A stretch of DNA of 64,000 nucleotides from Opitutaceae bacterium (GCA_028280945.1 JANQKV010000049.1:186001-250000); one strand, 5' to 3'; positions 35,096-45,183 are shown, counted from the first letter of the stretch. Made by a program: numbers and translations. Notes: generated by a model not told the origin, from the letters alone.

Positions 35096-37270
35096 TCAGG
35101 TGATCAAGTCCGGTGGCACGTTGGCCAACGCCTCCTCGATGGTGGTCACACCTTGTTTGACCTTGAGGAATGAGTCCTGGTGCAACGTCTTCATGCCGTC
35201 GCGCATGGCGATGCGTTTAAGCTCGGCGACCTCCAGCTCCTTGTTGATGCCGGCGGTGAGCTCCTCGGAATTGACCATGAGTTCGTGGATGCCGACCCGG
35301 CCCTTGTAGCCCATGCCACCGCAGGTGGGACAACCTTGTGGATTGGCTTTGAAGATTTCACCGGTCCAGCCCAGGGCCTTTTCCATGAGCTCCACCTCAC
35401 GGCCCTCCGGGGTGTAGGGTGTCTTGCAGTTTTTGCAGACGCGGCGCATGAGGCGTTGCGCACAGACGCAGAGGAGAGAAGCTGAAACGTTGAAGGGCTC
35501 CACGCCCATTTCGCCGATCCGGGAAACGGTCGAGGGAGCGTCATTGGTGTGCAGGGTCGAGACCAACAAGTGACCCGTGAGTGCAGCTTCGACGGCAATA
35601 CCGGCGGTCTCCGAGTCACGAATCTCACCCACGAGGATTACGTCGGGATCCATGCGCAGGTAACACCGCAGGGCCCGGGCGAAATCCAGGCCGATCTGGC
35701 GGTTCATCTGCATCTGATTGAGGCCTGGCAGGGTATATTCGATCGGGTCCTCGGCCGTCTGGATGTTGATATCAGGGTCGTTGATCTCCGCCAGCGCGGA
35801 GTAAAGGGTCATGGACTTGCCGGAACCGGTGGGACCGCAGTGCAGGATCATGCCATAGGGCTGCTGGATGCACTTGCGGTATTTCTCCAGATTCTCGTCG
35901 GAGAAACCAAGGGCGGGCAGGGGCAGCGTAGTCTTGGTCTTGTCGAGAATACGCATGACCACCTTTTCACCGTGATTCATCGGCCCGGTCGCCACCCGCA
36001 GGTCGATGTCCATGTTCTTCTGGGTGTATTTCTTGAAGACGATGCGGCCGTCCTGCGGCAAACGACGTTCGGCAATGTCGAGGTTGCACATGATCTTCAA
36101 GCGCGTGCAAAGGGCGTTGGAGACTTGGGAAGGCAGGCGAAGCTTTTCCGCACACAGTCCGTCCACACGGTAGCGGACGATCAGGTTTTTCTCCTGCGGT
36201 TCGATATGGATGTCGGATGCTCCGGAAATGTAGGCGTCCTCAATGATGCGATTGGCCAGCTGCACGATGGGGGCCGAGTCCTCGCTTTCCAAGTCCTCGG
36301 CACTGACTTCGCCGCTTTCGGCATCCGGCGAGTAGGCGGTGCTGATGACCTCCGCCACGCCACCGATATCCACATTGGTCTCGGCTTCGGCCTCGGTCTT
36401 GAAGAATTTTTTGACGAGATTCTCGATGAACGTGGCGGAGGCGACACGGGTCTCCTCAATGTTGAGCTCCGTCGTCATCTGGAACGAATCGCGTTTGGCG
36501 TAATCCAGCGGGTTGCTCATGAGCACCGCTACCGAGTTGGGGGTGAGCTGTTTGTGTGGAAAAATGCCTTCGCGACGGATGACGGCGTCGCCGACCACTT
36601 CGACCAGCTTCTCGTCGATCTCGATCTCTTCCTCGGAGGTGATCAGCGGTGTGTCGGTGAGGCGGGCAATGAACTTGGCCGTGTCATCGGCGCTGAGCTC
36701 AAATTTTGGATCCATCATCCGCTGGATCAGTGTCGCGGAATACTCGGCGACCTCCTGCAGCAGCTTCAGGTCATGTTCGGTAAAGTGTCCGTCGGTGCCG
36801 GCGTGGGGCTCCTTGTTGAGCACCTGGATGGCGCCGATGTTGACGTTGCCCTTGAGCGGCACGGTCAACATGGAACGCACGTCGAAGCCGGTGTTCATGT
36901 TCTTCAGCGAATCACCTTCGGGCCCGTCGGCGGTGAAGAACAGCGGCTCACCCGTTTCGATGACCTTGCCGACGTTGCCGGTGCCGAGCGGGAGCTTCAG
37001 CTCGAGCAGTTTTTCGGCGGTCGCTTCAAACACCTTTTCCTTGTCCGGATTGTCGGCCCAAAGCGTCGGCGAGTAGTAGACGTGGCGAAAGGTGATGTCG
37101 TTGCCTTCAACAAGATAGAGGGTCATCGATTGGGCGGCGAGAGCCTCGACGACCTTGGAGGCTGTAAGTTCGATTACGGAGGTGACGTCTTCCCGACTGG
37201 GGGCCGGCTTGGCAATTACCTTGATGAGCAGGGAGCGACGAAGAGCGCCAGCGACGTTGGATGCGGCCAT
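35096..37270 (-). CDS. GspE/PilB-family secretion ATPase with N-terminal GAF domain
   Basis: 724 residues from the ATG at 37270 ([18 protein letters not shown]). The frame stays open to 37351, but that part is composition-poor and off-family. A GAF sensor-type domain (about 20-170, '[17 protein letters not shown]') precedes the T2SS/T4P ATPase. Walker A GPTGSGKS is at 479-486, the Asp box is '[16 protein letters not shown]', the His box is '[15 protein letters not shown]', and the zinc tetracysteine is C612, C615, C647, C650. It powers pilus or type II pseudopilus assembly. It stands alone with no pilC or pilin neighbour. The GAF may tie activity to a small ligand. Confidence 0.92.
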   Translation of the reverse strand: MAASNVAGALRRSLLIKVIAKPAPSREDVTSVIELTASKVVEALAAQSMTLYLVEGNDITFRHVYYSPTLWADNPDKEKVFEATAEKLLELKLPLGTGNVGKVIETGEPLFFTADGPEGDSLKNMNTGFDVRSMLTVPLKGNVNIGAIQVLNKEPHAGTDGHFTEHDLKLLQEVAEYSATLIQRMMDPKFELSADDTAKFIARLTDTPLITSEEEIEIDEKLVEVVGDAVIRREGIFPHKQLTPNSVAVLMSNPLDYAKRDSFQMTTELNIEETRVASATFIENLVKKFFKTEAEAETNVDIGGVAEVISTAYSPDAESGEVSAEDLESEDSAPIVQLANRIIEDAYISGASDIHIEPQEKNLIVRYRVDGLCAEKLRLPSQVSNALCTRLKIMCNLDIAERRLPQDGRIVFKKYTQKNMDIDLRVATGPMNHGEKVVMRILDKTKTTLPLPALGFSDENLEKYRKCIQQPYGMILHCGPTGSGKSMTLYSALAEINDPDINIQTAEDPIEYTLPGLNQMQMNRQIGLDFARALRCYLRMDPDVILVGEIRDSETAGIAVEAALTGHLLVSTLHTNDAPSTVSRIGEMGVEPFNVSASLLCVCAQRLMRRVCKNCKTPYTPEGREVELMEKALGWTGEIFKANPQGCPTCGGMGYKGRVGIHELMVNSEELTAGINKELEVAELKRIAMRDGMKTLHQDSFLKVKQGVTTIEEALANVPPDLIT

Positions 37271-37359
37271 GAGGGTATTCGAGCTAGGATGGGTTGGATG
37301 ATTGCCAGACGAGAGGGAGGGCCCAGTGTAGGAAGTCGTCCGACAAACCAAAGACCAGG

Positions 37360-37782
37360 ATGCTAAGATCGTTATTGTTTCAATGGTTGAGTCAAACCCC
37401 GGCCTCGGCGAATCGGGGGGAAGCCGGTGAACGGTTGGCCGAACGATTCCTGGTAAGGAGGGCGGGATTCCGGAAACTGGCCCGCAATTGGCGCAATCCG
37501 GCGGATCGCCGGGAGGAAATCGACCTCGTGATGAAAGACGGCGACGACCTGGTCTTCATCGAGGTGAAGACCCGCACCCGAGGAGCTTTGGTGACGGGCT
37601 ATCATGCGGTGGATGAGCGGAAGCGCCGCGTGTTGCGCCGGGCCGTCCGGGCCTACCTGCGGGGTCTGGCCCAGCCGCCCCAAACGCATCGGTTTGATGT
37701 GGTGGAGGTGGACTGGCCCAGGCAAGGAGAGTTGGGCGAACCGGAGGTGCGGCATTTTGAGCGTGTGCATCTCGGCATCTGA
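37360..37782 (+). CDS. yraN: YraN/UPF0102-family predicted nuclease
   Basis: 140 residues from the ATG at 37360. The PD-(D/E)XK-like core is clear: '[57 protein letters not shown]' in sections, with E-I-D and E-V-K as the likely metal-binding triad. The family is widespread, often beside rnhB, and is thought to process DNA, but its substrate is not established. It is divergent from the GspE-like gene (89 bp between starts) and 99 bp upstream of zwf. Confidence 0.92.
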   Translation: MLRSLLFQWLSQTPASANRGEAGERLAERFLVRRAGFRKLARNWRNPADRREEIDLVMKDGDDLVFIEVKTRTRGALVTGYHAVDERKRRVLRRAVRAYLRGLAQPPQTHRFDVVEVDWPRQGELGEPEVRHFERVHLGI

Positions 37783-37881
37783 CTTCCCCGGTGCCGACCC
37801 TTGGCTGTCACCGTTTCGCCACCCGGCCCAGGGGCTTCGGCCTTGCTTCGCCGGGCTGGCGGCATGTGATCTTGAGCCTCT

Positions 37882-39411
37882 ATGGCCGATCCAACCCGCC
37901 ATCCTTTTCTCGAAGATCTGAGCAAGCATCGTGGCGCTCCCCCCACGGCAGTGGTGATTTTTGGCGCTTCTGGTGATCTCACCGCCCGCAAGCTTATCCC
38001 CGCCGTATACAACCTTGCCGCCGACAACCTGCTGCCGCCCGATTTCCATCTGGTGGGGTATGGCCGCAAGGAGATTGCCGATGCAGAGTTTCGCACCCTG
38101 GCCGCCGATGCCATCAAGGAGTTTTCCCGCCGCGAGCTTTCCGACGATGTCTGGGGACGAATTGCCGAGCGCACGACCTATGTTGCTGGTGGTTACGACG
38201 ATCCGGCGGCATTCGACCGGCTCGCGGAGCATCTCGCCAGGATCGACGAGCAGATTGGCCGGGAAGTGCAGCCCCTGTTTTACATCTCCACTCCGCCTTC
38301 GGTTTTCGAACCGATCCTGCTAAACCTCGGCCGAAGCGGGCTGGCCCAGAAACACCTCGGCAAGCCGCACCATGCCAAAGTCATCATCGAAAAGCCGTTC
38401 GGCCGCGACCTGACATCGGCGTTGGAGCTCAATCGCACGATCACAAGCGTCCTGGAAGAACATCAGGTCTATCGCATTGATCATTACCTCGGCAAAGAGA
38501 CGGTGCAGGATCTTTTGGTGCAGCGGTTCGCCAACTCCATTTTTGAGCCCCTCTGGAACCGCAACTTCATCGACAACGTGCAGATCACGGTGGCGGAAGA
38601 GGTGGGTGTAGGTTCCCGTGGTGGCTACTACGAGCAGAGCGGAGCCTTGCGCGACATGATCCAGAACCATACGATGCAGCTGGTCGCGCTGACCGCAATG
38701 GAGCCTCCCGGTTCACTTGACGCGGAGGCCATCCGCGACGAGAAAGTCAAACTCCTGCGCGCCATCCAACCCCTCGATCCGCAGCACGATGTCGCCCGGG
38801 CGCAATACGATGCCGGCATGATCGCGGGCAAACCTGAGAAGGGGTATCTGCAGGAGGAAGGCATCGCCGAGGCGTCCAATACCGAGACCTACGCCGCCAT
38901 CAGACTCTCCATCAACAATTGGCGCTGGCAGGGTGTGCCGTTCTACCTGCGTTCGGGCAAACGCATGGCGCGACGCGTCACGGAGATCGCGGTGCAGTTT
39001 AAACGTCCACCGGGCACGTTGTTTGCGGGTGGCGGTTTTGACCTGGCCACCAACACGTTGTCGTTTCAGATCCAGCCGGACGAGGGATTGAGCATGGTCC
39101 TCAATGGCAAAGTGCCCGGCCTCGAAACCCGCACCCAGCCGGTGAAAATGAGTTTCCGCTACAGCACGACATTTGGTTCCAACACCCCGGAGGCCTACGA
39201 ACGTCTGGTGCTCGATGCCATGATCGGGGATGGGACGCTCTTCATCCGCGGCGACGAAGCCGAGACGTCGTGGAAGCTCTACACACCGTTGCTGGAAGCT
39301 TGGGCCGAGGCAGGCCGTGTCGGCATGGACAGTTATCCGGCCGGGTCATGGGGACCGGCCAATGCGGATGAGCTGCTCGATGCCGGAGGCCATCTTTGGC
39401 GCAAACCTTAA
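37882..39411 (+). CDS. zwf: Glucose-6-phosphate 1-dehydrogenase
   Basis: 509 residues. NADP-binding 'VVIFGASGDLTARKLIPAVY' begins at 24, 'IIEKPFGRDL' follows near 170, and the substrate-binding signature RIDHYLGKE is at 198-206 with catalytic H-region and K205. The C-terminal domain has 'QNHTMQLVALTAMEPP' and 'YLRSGKRMARRVTEIAVQFKRPP'. It catalyses the first, rate-limiting step of the oxidative pentose phosphate pathway and makes NADPH. It heads a compact operon with opcA (11 bp gap) and pgl (6 bp gap). No gnd or edd/eda follows in the window. Confidence 0.98.
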   Translation: MADPTRHPFLEDLSKHRGAPPTAVVIFGASGDLTARKLIPAVYNLAADNLLPPDFHLVGYGRKEIADAEFRTLAADAIKEFSRRELSDDVWGRIAERTTYVAGGYDDPAAFDRLAEHLARIDEQIGREVQPLFYISTPPSVFEPILLNLGRSGLAQKHLGKPHHAKVIIEKPFGRDLTSALELNRTITSVLEEHQVYRIDHYLGKETVQDLLVQRFANSIFEPLWNRNFIDNVQITVAEEVGVGSRGGYYEQSGALRDMIQNHTMQLVALTAMEPPGSLDAEAIRDEKVKLLRAIQPLDPQHDVARAQYDAGMIAGKPEKGYLQEEGIAEASNTETYAAIRLSINNWRWQGVPFYLRSGKRMARRVTEIAVQFKRPPGTLFAGGGFDLATNTLSFQIQPDEGLSMVLNGKVPGLETRTQPVKMSFRYSTTFGSNTPEAYERLVLDAMIGDGTLFIRGDEAETSWKLYTPLLEAWAEAGRVGMDSYPAGSWGPANADELLDAGGHLWRKP

Positions 39412-39422
39412 ACTGACCGGCC

Positions 39423-40406
39423 ATGCCTTCCGTATTCAATTCGCTGCCGGGACTGGAAGTGCCCGTGGGAGAGATCAAACCGCGTCTTGCCCGCATGTGG
39501 GCCGACCCGGATGTCTCCCCGACGCTGGAGGACCGGGAATCCGCCCGGGCCATGCAGCTGAATTTTGTGCTGCATTTCGGTTTTGCCACCCAGCCGGATG
39601 ATGCCGTTGAGCAGTTCACCACCATCAAGGCCTTTTCCCAACGCTACCCGTGCCGGGTGGTGGTGCTGTGTCCACTGCCACCGGAAAACGACGCTACCGA
39701 AATGCGAGCCAAAATCTACGGCGAGTGTTTCTTGGGCAAATCCAAGGGCGATACCCGGTGCGTGGAGTTTGTCATTCTAAGTTACCCCATGGGCACGCGA
39801 CACTATCTGGAAAACCAGGTTTCCATCTGCCTTTCCACCGACCTGCCCACCTATTATTGGGCGCATCGATTTTCCGACAGTGCCCGGCTTGCCGACTACC
39901 ACTTTCTGTTGGGCAACGCCAAACGCATCGTGTTTGACACTGGCATCGCTCCGTTTGGCGCCATGTCCTACCCTTGGCCGCAACCGGAAGCGATGCGCGA
40001 CCTGGTGCATGCGCGGCTTCTGCCCGCCCGGCAATCATTGGGTCAGTTTCTCAGTGGTTTTACGCCCGACCAGTTGGTTGGGGGCCTGCGCGCGGTTAAG
40101 CTGTATCATAAGGATCAATACGCATCGGAGGCCAACGTCCTGGCCGATTGGTTCCGGGTTCGACTGGAGAAATGCGGCATGCCGAGGGGCTGCCAAACGC
40201 TCGTGCTCAAAAGCGTCGCGAAGGGCATCGACGATTTTGCGGTCGAGTTTTGCTACGGCGGAGATCGCTACTTCAAATGGCGGGCTGACATCGCCGCCAA
40301 CCATGCGGAATTCATGGCGGACCTGGGGCAGGGCAAGGTGGAGCTCACAACCGCCATGCACCTGCTTGAACCTGCCGCGGCGCTTTCCGAGGCGATTTTC
40401 TTCTAA
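39423..40406 (+). CDS. opcA: Glucose-6-phosphate dehydrogenase assembly protein OpcA
   Basis: 327 residues. The OpcA pattern is visible: 'AMQLNFVLHFG' and 'YPCRVVVLCPLPPEND...MRAKIYGECFLGKSKGDTRCVEFVIL' (the cysteine-bearing core), 'LSTDLPTYYWAHRFSDSARLADY' and 'LVGGLRAVKLYHKDQYASEANVLADWFRVRLE'. OpcA is a redox-sensitive allosteric activator of Zwf best known from cyanobacteria and actinobacteria. Its place between zwf and pgl, with 11- and 6-bp gaps, confirms the role. The redox cysteines of cyanobacterial OpcA were not checked one by one. Confidence 0.92.
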   Translation: MPSVFNSLPGLEVPVGEIKPRLARMWADPDVSPTLEDRESARAMQLNFVLHFGFATQPDDAVEQFTTIKAFSQRYPCRVVVLCPLPPENDATEMRAKIYGECFLGKSKGDTRCVEFVILSYPMGTRHYLENQVSICLSTDLPTYYWAHRFSDSARLADYHFLLGNAKRIVFDTGIAPFGAMSYPWPQPEAMRDLVHARLLPARQSLGQFLSGFTPDQLVGGLRAVKLYHKDQYASEANVLADWFRVRLEKCGMPRGCQTLVLKSVAKGIDDFAVEFCYGGDRYFKWRADIAANHAEFMADLGQGKVELTTAMHLLEPAAALSEAIFF

Positions 40407-40412
40407 ACGCTC

Positions 40413-41150
40413 ATGATCGATCGAAATACCGATTACGGCCGCCTGGTGGTTGGCGAAAAAATGGACCTCTTCGCCGAGGCTGTCCGCCTGGTGGTGACGC
40501 ACCATCAGCAAAACCAAAGCCCAAATTTCACTTGGGCGTTCACGGGTGGATCGACCCCTCAAGCCTGGTATGACTGGGCGGCGGCGACGGACGCGATCCC
40601 CTCAGAGGTGCTGATGCACACGCATTTCACCGTGAGCGACGAACGCTGTGTGCCGCTTTCGAGCGAGGACAGCAATTTCGGCAACGCCGAGCGAAAGCTG
40701 CTCGCCCCGGCCGAGATTCCGGTGGAGCACCGCCATCCTTGGGTCGTGGCCTATGAGCCGGAAGCGGCCGCCGAAGCCTATCGCCGCACCATGCAGTTGC
40801 TCAATCCACCCGGCAAAGCCTACGACGCGTGCTTCCTCGGCATGGGGGACGACGCGCACACCGCTTCATTCTTTCCGGGCAGTCCATTGTTGGGAGCGGA
40901 TGGGGATTTGTTTTTTGCGGCGATCGATACCCCGCAAAAGGGTTGGCGACTGACCGTTACGCCAACGGGCCTGCGGGCCAGTGGTTTGATTGTGGTGATG
41001 GCGCTGGGCGCCGGAAAAGCACCCGCGCTCAAACGTGTGTTCGAAGGTGATGAAGCCCTGGCTGATGTACCCGCCAAGGTGCTGGGCACCTGCGCGGAAA
41101 AGACCGTCTGGCTGGTCGATCATGCCGCGGCCGCGGACTTAACTGGTTGA
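40413..41150 (+). CDS. pgl: 6-phosphogluconolactonase
   Basis: 245 residues, DevB/Pgl type. Landmarks are 'WAFTGGSTPQAWYDWAA' (about 31-47), 'FTVSDERCVPLSSEDSNFGNAERKLL', 'CFLGMGDDAHTASFFPGSPLL' and the later 'VLGTCAEKTVWLVDHAAA'. It hydrolyses 6-phosphogluconolactone made by Zwf. Last gene of the zwf-opcA-pgl operon; its 3' end overlaps the convergent ZIP transporter gene by 12 bp. Confidence 0.96.
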   Translation: MIDRNTDYGRLVVGEKMDLFAEAVRLVVTHHQQNQSPNFTWAFTGGSTPQAWYDWAAATDAIPSEVLMHTHFTVSDERCVPLSSEDSNFGNAERKLLAPAEIPVEHRHPWVVAYEPEAAAEAYRRTMQLLNPPGKAYDACFLGMGDDAHTASFFPGSPLLGADGDLFFAAIDTPQKGWRLTVTPTGLRASGLIVVMALGAGKAPALKRVFEGDEALADVPAKVLGTCAEKTVWLVDHAAAADLTG

Positions 41151-41867
41151 GTGGGTCAGGATGAATCCAAACAAGCCGAGGCTGAATCCCAGCACGGCGC
41201 CCATGGCCGGTCTCCAGTGGCGCTGGAGTTTCGCCTGCGGAGCGATATCCTGAAAAACTGAATACAGGATTCCGCCCGCGGCAAAAAGCATGATGGCTCC
41301 AATCGTCAGCGGGCTCTCGTCCAGGAAGTAGTAGCCGATTAACCCGGCCAAGGGGCCCAGCAAGGCCATGAGAGTGAAACTCCCGATGATGCGCGCAGGG
41401 GCCATCTTTCCTGCGGCATGGAGTTCATGGTAGGCGTTGTAACCCTCAGGAAGGTTTTGCAGTGCAATCATGCCGGCCAACAGCAGACCGGCCTCGGCGG
41501 GACCAACCGCGAATGTTGCCCCCAGCGCAATGGCTTCCGGGACAAAGTCGGACAACATCGCGGCCAATTGACTCGCTGGGGTGTTCTTGCGATAGAGCCA
41601 GATATCGAGGCCCATGAACGCCAAGCCACCCGCGATGAAGTAGCTCAGCGTGGCTCCGACAGAGTGCCCTTGGATACCTTCGGGAATCAGGACCAGGGCT
41701 ACCGCGGAAAGCAGTGCCCCTCCGCCAAATGCCATAACGCTATGACGGAGCTCGGACTCCACCCGGCGCCGGCGAATTCTCACCCGGGCGAGCAGCGCGC
41801 CCGCTGGCATCGCCAGTCCAGCGCACAGAGCAAGAAAAACGAGTTCAAGCGTATGACTCACCGACAC
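41139..41867 (-). CDS. ZIP-family metal transporter (GufA-like)
   Basis: 242 residues, about eight hydrophobic helices. The metal-site helices carry 'DFVPEAIALGATFAVG' and 'ALQNLPEGYNAYHELH', the (D/N)xPE motifs of GufA-type ZIP proteins, and a first-half 'FGGGALLSAVALVLIPEGIQGH'. ZIP proteins import zinc, iron or manganese, sometimes several. The stop lies inside the end of pgl, an opposite-strand overlap of 12 bp. Confidence 0.85.
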   Translation of the reverse strand: MSVSHTLELVFLALCAGLAMPAGALLARVRIRRRRVESELRHSVMAFGGGALLSAVALVLIPEGIQGHSVGATLSYFIAGGLAFMGLDIWLYRKNTPASQLAAMLSDFVPEAIALGATFAVGPAEAGLLLAGMIALQNLPEGYNAYHELHAAGKMAPARIIGSFTLMALLGPLAGLIGYYFLDESPLTIGAIMLFAAGGILYSVFQDIAPQAKLQRHWRPAMGAVLGFSLGLFGFILTHSTS

Positions 41868-41907
41868 GGAGCGAAACCGGGGCGGCCCATTGAATCAACC
41901 GTGGTGA

Positions 41908-44358
41908 TCAATCTTCGCGCAACGCTTCGTTGGGCGACACCCGGGAAGCCTGGCGGGAAGGCAGCAGGCTCGCGAGCAACACGACTGTTGTCATCACCAG
42001 CCCGGTGATGGCCACAACCGTCAGGTCGAAGCCCTGCACCTCGTAGAGCACACTCTCCATGGCCCGGCCGACGACCCAGACCCCCGCGACACCGACCGCC
42101 ACTCCGGCAACGAGGAGTTTGATCCCAAGAGACAGAAACTGCTGCAGGATTTGGGAGGGCAAGGCGCCCAGCGCCATGCGCACGCCGATCTCACGCCGCC
42201 GTTGACCCACGGCGTAAGCCAGCACGCCGTAGCTGCCGACCGCAGCCAACAACAGGGCAGCGGCCGCGAACATGCCGGCCAATACGGCCGGCGAACGACG
42301 GGCCACCAGGCTGTCATCGATGCGGGTCTGCATGACCTTGATGTCGTCGACCGGCATGGTGGGATCGAGGTCCAGCACCACCCGGCGCAGGCTGCCCGCC
42401 AAAGCGGTCGGATCGAGGTCCGTCCGCAGGGCGATGGTCATCGCGCCCCAGCCCTGTTGGTCGTATTGATGGAAAATGGTGCCAAGGGGGTCGGTCTCAG
42501 TCAGATCGCGCGTACGGTTGGATGCCACGACCCCTACGATGGTGACGGCCTCCTCTTCGGTAAACTCGGTGTTGTTAACGATACGTTTACCGATGGCACT
42601 GGTGCCTTCCGGCCAGTAGCGGCGAACGAAGACATCGTCGACCACGCAGACCCGTTGTTCACTCTGCTGATCGGCGTCGTTAAGGAACCGTCCTTCCAGC
42701 AGCGGAATACCCATGGTGGTCCAATAATCGCCAAACACGCCGACGGTGCGATGGGTGCGAAGCGATTCGCCCGGGATGCGTTCGACACCCTCGACCACGG
42801 TGACGTTGTCACTGTGGTTTTCGCCAAAGGGTATGTTGGTAACCAAGGAGGCGGCGCTGACGCCCGGTTGGGCGCGAAGTTCGGGCAGGAGACGGCCAAG
42901 GAAGGCCTTGCGGTCCTCGTGCTCCTGATAGTTTTGCCACACCATGTCGATCGAGCCGGTGAGCACCTTGTCGGCTTGGAAACCGGGAGGTGTTTCCATG
43001 ACGCGCTTCATGCTCAATCCGAGCAGTCCGGCGCCGGCCAGCAGGATGAACGTCAGTCCGATCTGGGTGGCCATGAATCCATGGCGCAAGCGTTGGGCTC
43101 CCCGACTGATGGTGCCTCCACGTGACTCGGCCTGTAGCACGGGAGCAAGCCGCGTGCGCATGCTCACCAGCATCAGGGGAATCGCGAGCAGGATGCCCAG
43201 GACCAGTGAAGCCAGCAGGCACACCACGGCCAAACGGGCGTCGAAGGCGATGGTCAACCCGAGGGGCAGTTGGTCCGTGCCCAAGGTAGTTAGGAAATGA
43301 ATACCGACCGCACCCGCCGCCAGACCGAGCACTCCACCCACTGCACAGAGGATGAGGCATTCCGCCAGGATCTGGGAGGCGAGATCGCGCCTTCCTGCGC
43401 CGAGGGCTTGGCGCACGGCGAACTCCTTGGCGCGACCGTGGGTTCGAATGAGCAGCAGATTCACCAGGTTGACGGTGCCAATGAGCAACAAACCAAGCAC
43501 CCCCGCCTGGAGCAGCAGTAGGATGGGTTTGACTTCCCTCACGACATCCTCGTGCAACGATTTTACGATGGTATGAAAACCGGCCTCCTTGACCAATTCG
43601 GCATAGGGATCGATTTCGTATTGTTGCTCATTGAAGGCGTCGATCTGGGCCTGCGCCTGCTGGAGGGTCGCCCCCGGAACAAGACGACCGATCATCTCTT
43701 GGTTGTTACTGTGCCTCCGGTCGATCTCACGATCCCGCGGGTCCGAAGCCAGGGGGAGGAAGAAGCGATTTTGCTGATCGAGGAAACGGAAGTTGGGCGG
43801 GGTTACGCCGATGACCTCGTGAGTTTGGCTGTCCACCATGAAGGTGCGCCCCAGAACTTCGGGATCACCCCCGAAGTAATCCTGCCAGAACTCATGGGTT
43901 ACAATGGCCACCGTGTGATTACCCCAGAATGTCTCGTCTTCCGTGAACGTCCGGCCAGTGGCGAGGGGAGCGTTGAGCGTTGTCCAAAAATCGGGTGATA
44001 CCCGCGCCCGTTGCATACGTTGGGGGGATCCTGCTTCTCCGACCACCGCGGTGCCGCCTTGTGTGATGGATATTGACTCCAAGGCGGCGATATTGCCCCG
44101 GCGATTGTAGTAGTTCGGCAACGAGGTGGAGCTACGGACCGCGCCCGCTCCCGGGTAGGAATTATGGATTGAGACCAACTCCCCGGCCTGAGGATAGGGC
44201 AAGGGGCGCAACAGGATCGCGTCGATGACAGCAAAGATGGCGACGTTGGCGCCAATGCAGACGGCCAAGGTGAGCAGGGCGGTGGTGGTGAATCCCCGTT
44301 CCCGCCGGAGGCGACGGATGGATTGGCGCAGGGACAAGGGCAGGAAGGCGGAAGGCAT
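41908..44358 (-). CDS. ADOP-family orphan ABC permease (MacB/FtsX-like)
   Basis: 816 residues from the ATG at 44358; GGGG lies about 10 bp upstream. An alternative TTG at 44376 adds six residues. The opening 'LRQSIRRLRRERGFTTTALLTLAVCIGANVAIFAVIDAILLRPLPYP' is typical of ADOP (acidobacterial duplicated orphan permease) proteins. Then come a MacB-type periplasmic domain and FtsX triple-helix units at about 285-430 and 690-815 ('VLAYAVGQRRREIGVRMALGA'). No ATPase gene adjoins it, as usual for this family. It likely works with an unlinked MacB-type ATPase in export or lipoprotein handling; substrate unknown. Confidence 0.9.
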   Translation of the reverse strand: MPSAFLPLSLRQSIRRLRRERGFTTTALLTLAVCIGANVAIFAVIDAILLRPLPYPQAGELVSIHNSYPGAGAVRSSTSLPNYYNRRGNIAALESISITQGGTAVVGEAGSPQRMQRARVSPDFWTTLNAPLATGRTFTEDETFWGNHTVAIVTHEFWQDYFGGDPEVLGRTFMVDSQTHEVIGVTPPNFRFLDQQNRFFLPLASDPRDREIDRRHSNNQEMIGRLVPGATLQQAQAQIDAFNEQQYEIDPYAELVKEAGFHTIVKSLHEDVVREVKPILLLLQAGVLGLLLIGTVNLVNLLLIRTHGRAKEFAVRQALGAGRRDLASQILAECLILCAVGGVLGLAAGAVGIHFLTTLGTDQLPLGLTIAFDARLAVVCLLASLVLGILLAIPLMLVSMRTRLAPVLQAESRGGTISRGAQRLRHGFMATQIGLTFILLAGAGLLGLSMKRVMETPPGFQADKVLTGSIDMVWQNYQEHEDRKAFLGRLLPELRAQPGVSAASLVTNIPFGENHSDNVTVVEGVERIPGESLRTHRTVGVFGDYWTTMGIPLLEGRFLNDADQQSEQRVCVVDDVFVRRYWPEGTSAIGKRIVNNTEFTEEEAVTIVGVVASNRTRDLTETDPLGTIFHQYDQQGWGAMTIALRTDLDPTALAGSLRRVVLDLDPTMPVDDIKVMQTRIDDSLVARRSPAVLAGMFAAAALLLAAVGSYGVLAYAVGQRRREIGVRMALGALPSQILQQFLSLGIKLLVAGVAVGVAGVWVVGRAMESVLYEVQGFDLTVVAITGLVMTTVVLLASLLPSRQASRVSPNEALRED

Positions 44359-44481
44359 ACGGTCAATACCCCGCAAGTCGTGCGGAGTTACAAAAAACTG
44401 AGATTTCTGCCCACGCGGTGAAGGGAGCGTGAAAAACGACGATCCGACTGGAAGGTGGACCGCGGATGGGTTGCTTGGTGG

Positions 44482-45018
44482 ATGCAGTTTTTTCGCCTCC
44501 TCTCAATTGCCACCTTGGCGGGGTTGATCGCCGGATGCACCACCGGTCCCCAGCGCGGTGACCCGCCCATGGCCCTGGCCCCGTTCGTCGACCTGGATCG
44601 GTTTATGGGGAAGTGGTATGTGCACGGATACACGCCGACCCTGATCGATCCCGCGGCTTACAATCCCACGGAGACCTACGAGCGGGCGGCAGACGGACGC
44701 ATCCTCACCACCTACCAGTTCAACGCCGGGGATTTTGATGGGAAGCAGAAGACCTACCGGCCCGTCGCCCGCATTTTTGACAAGGAAAGCAATGCCGAAT
44801 GGCGGATGCGTTTCTTTGGTGTCATCAACGCACCCTACCTGATCATTTATGTCAGCGAGGATTATCGCTACACCGTGATCGGCCATCCCGACCGCGATCT
44901 CGCGTGGATTATGTCACGGTCCCCTGAGATTGCCGAAGACCAATATGGTCAGCTGCTTTCGGAACTGGAGAAACGGAATTTCGATTTATCCACCTTCCGT
45001 CGTGGCTTCCACGAGTAA
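44482..45018 (+). CDS. Outer-membrane lipocalin lipoprotein (Blc-like)
   Basis: 178 residues from the ATG at 44482, which gives a compact lipoprotein signal (MQFFRLLSIATLAGLIAGC, lipobox IAGC with Cys19). A GTG at 44455 is possible but lengthens the signal. The lipocalin motif GKWYVHGYTPTL follows at about 43-54, then 'ETYERAADGRILTTYQFNAG', 'WRMRFFGVINAPYLIIYVSEDYRYTVIGHPDRDLAWIMSRSP' in sections and the C-terminal helix. Bacterial lipocalins bind lysophospholipids or fatty acids in the outer membrane. Confidence 0.9.
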   Translation: MQFFRLLSIATLAGLIAGCTTGPQRGDPPMALAPFVDLDRFMGKWYVHGYTPTLIDPAAYNPTETYERAADGRILTTYQFNAGDFDGKQKTYRPVARIFDKESNAEWRMRFFGVINAPYLIIYVSEDYRYTVIGHPDRDLAWIMSRSPEIAEDQYGQLLSELEKRNFDLSTFRRGFHE

Positions 45019-45020
45019 TG

Positions 45021-45039
45021 GAAGCGGAAAGGCCGCTTC
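45021..45039. terminator. Hairpin between convergent lipocalin and SSS genes
   Basis: GAAGCGG (45021-45027) and CCGCTTC (45033-45039) form a perfect 7-bp stem, 2 bp after the lipocalin stop. No T run follows, so termination here would have to be Rho-dependent or inefficient. A second GC-rich palindrome GCGTGCCC-C-GGGCACGC lies at 45071-45087. Confidence 0.35.
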
Positions 45040-45183
45040 AGGCCGATGGAAGCCGCACCAACCCCTTCGGGCGTGCCCCGGGCACGCAGGTTCGCCCGGT
45101 GCGCTACAGGCCTTGGCGATGACAAGATTCAAGCCGATTGCCGGGTCGAGGAGGGCAGGTTTGTGGTGTCGAGCGATTGAGGG

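Noticed and set aside
35549..37366. A 605-codon plus-strand ORF opposite the GspE-like gene
   Set aside because: Antisense shadow; the minus-strand frame has every GspE motif.
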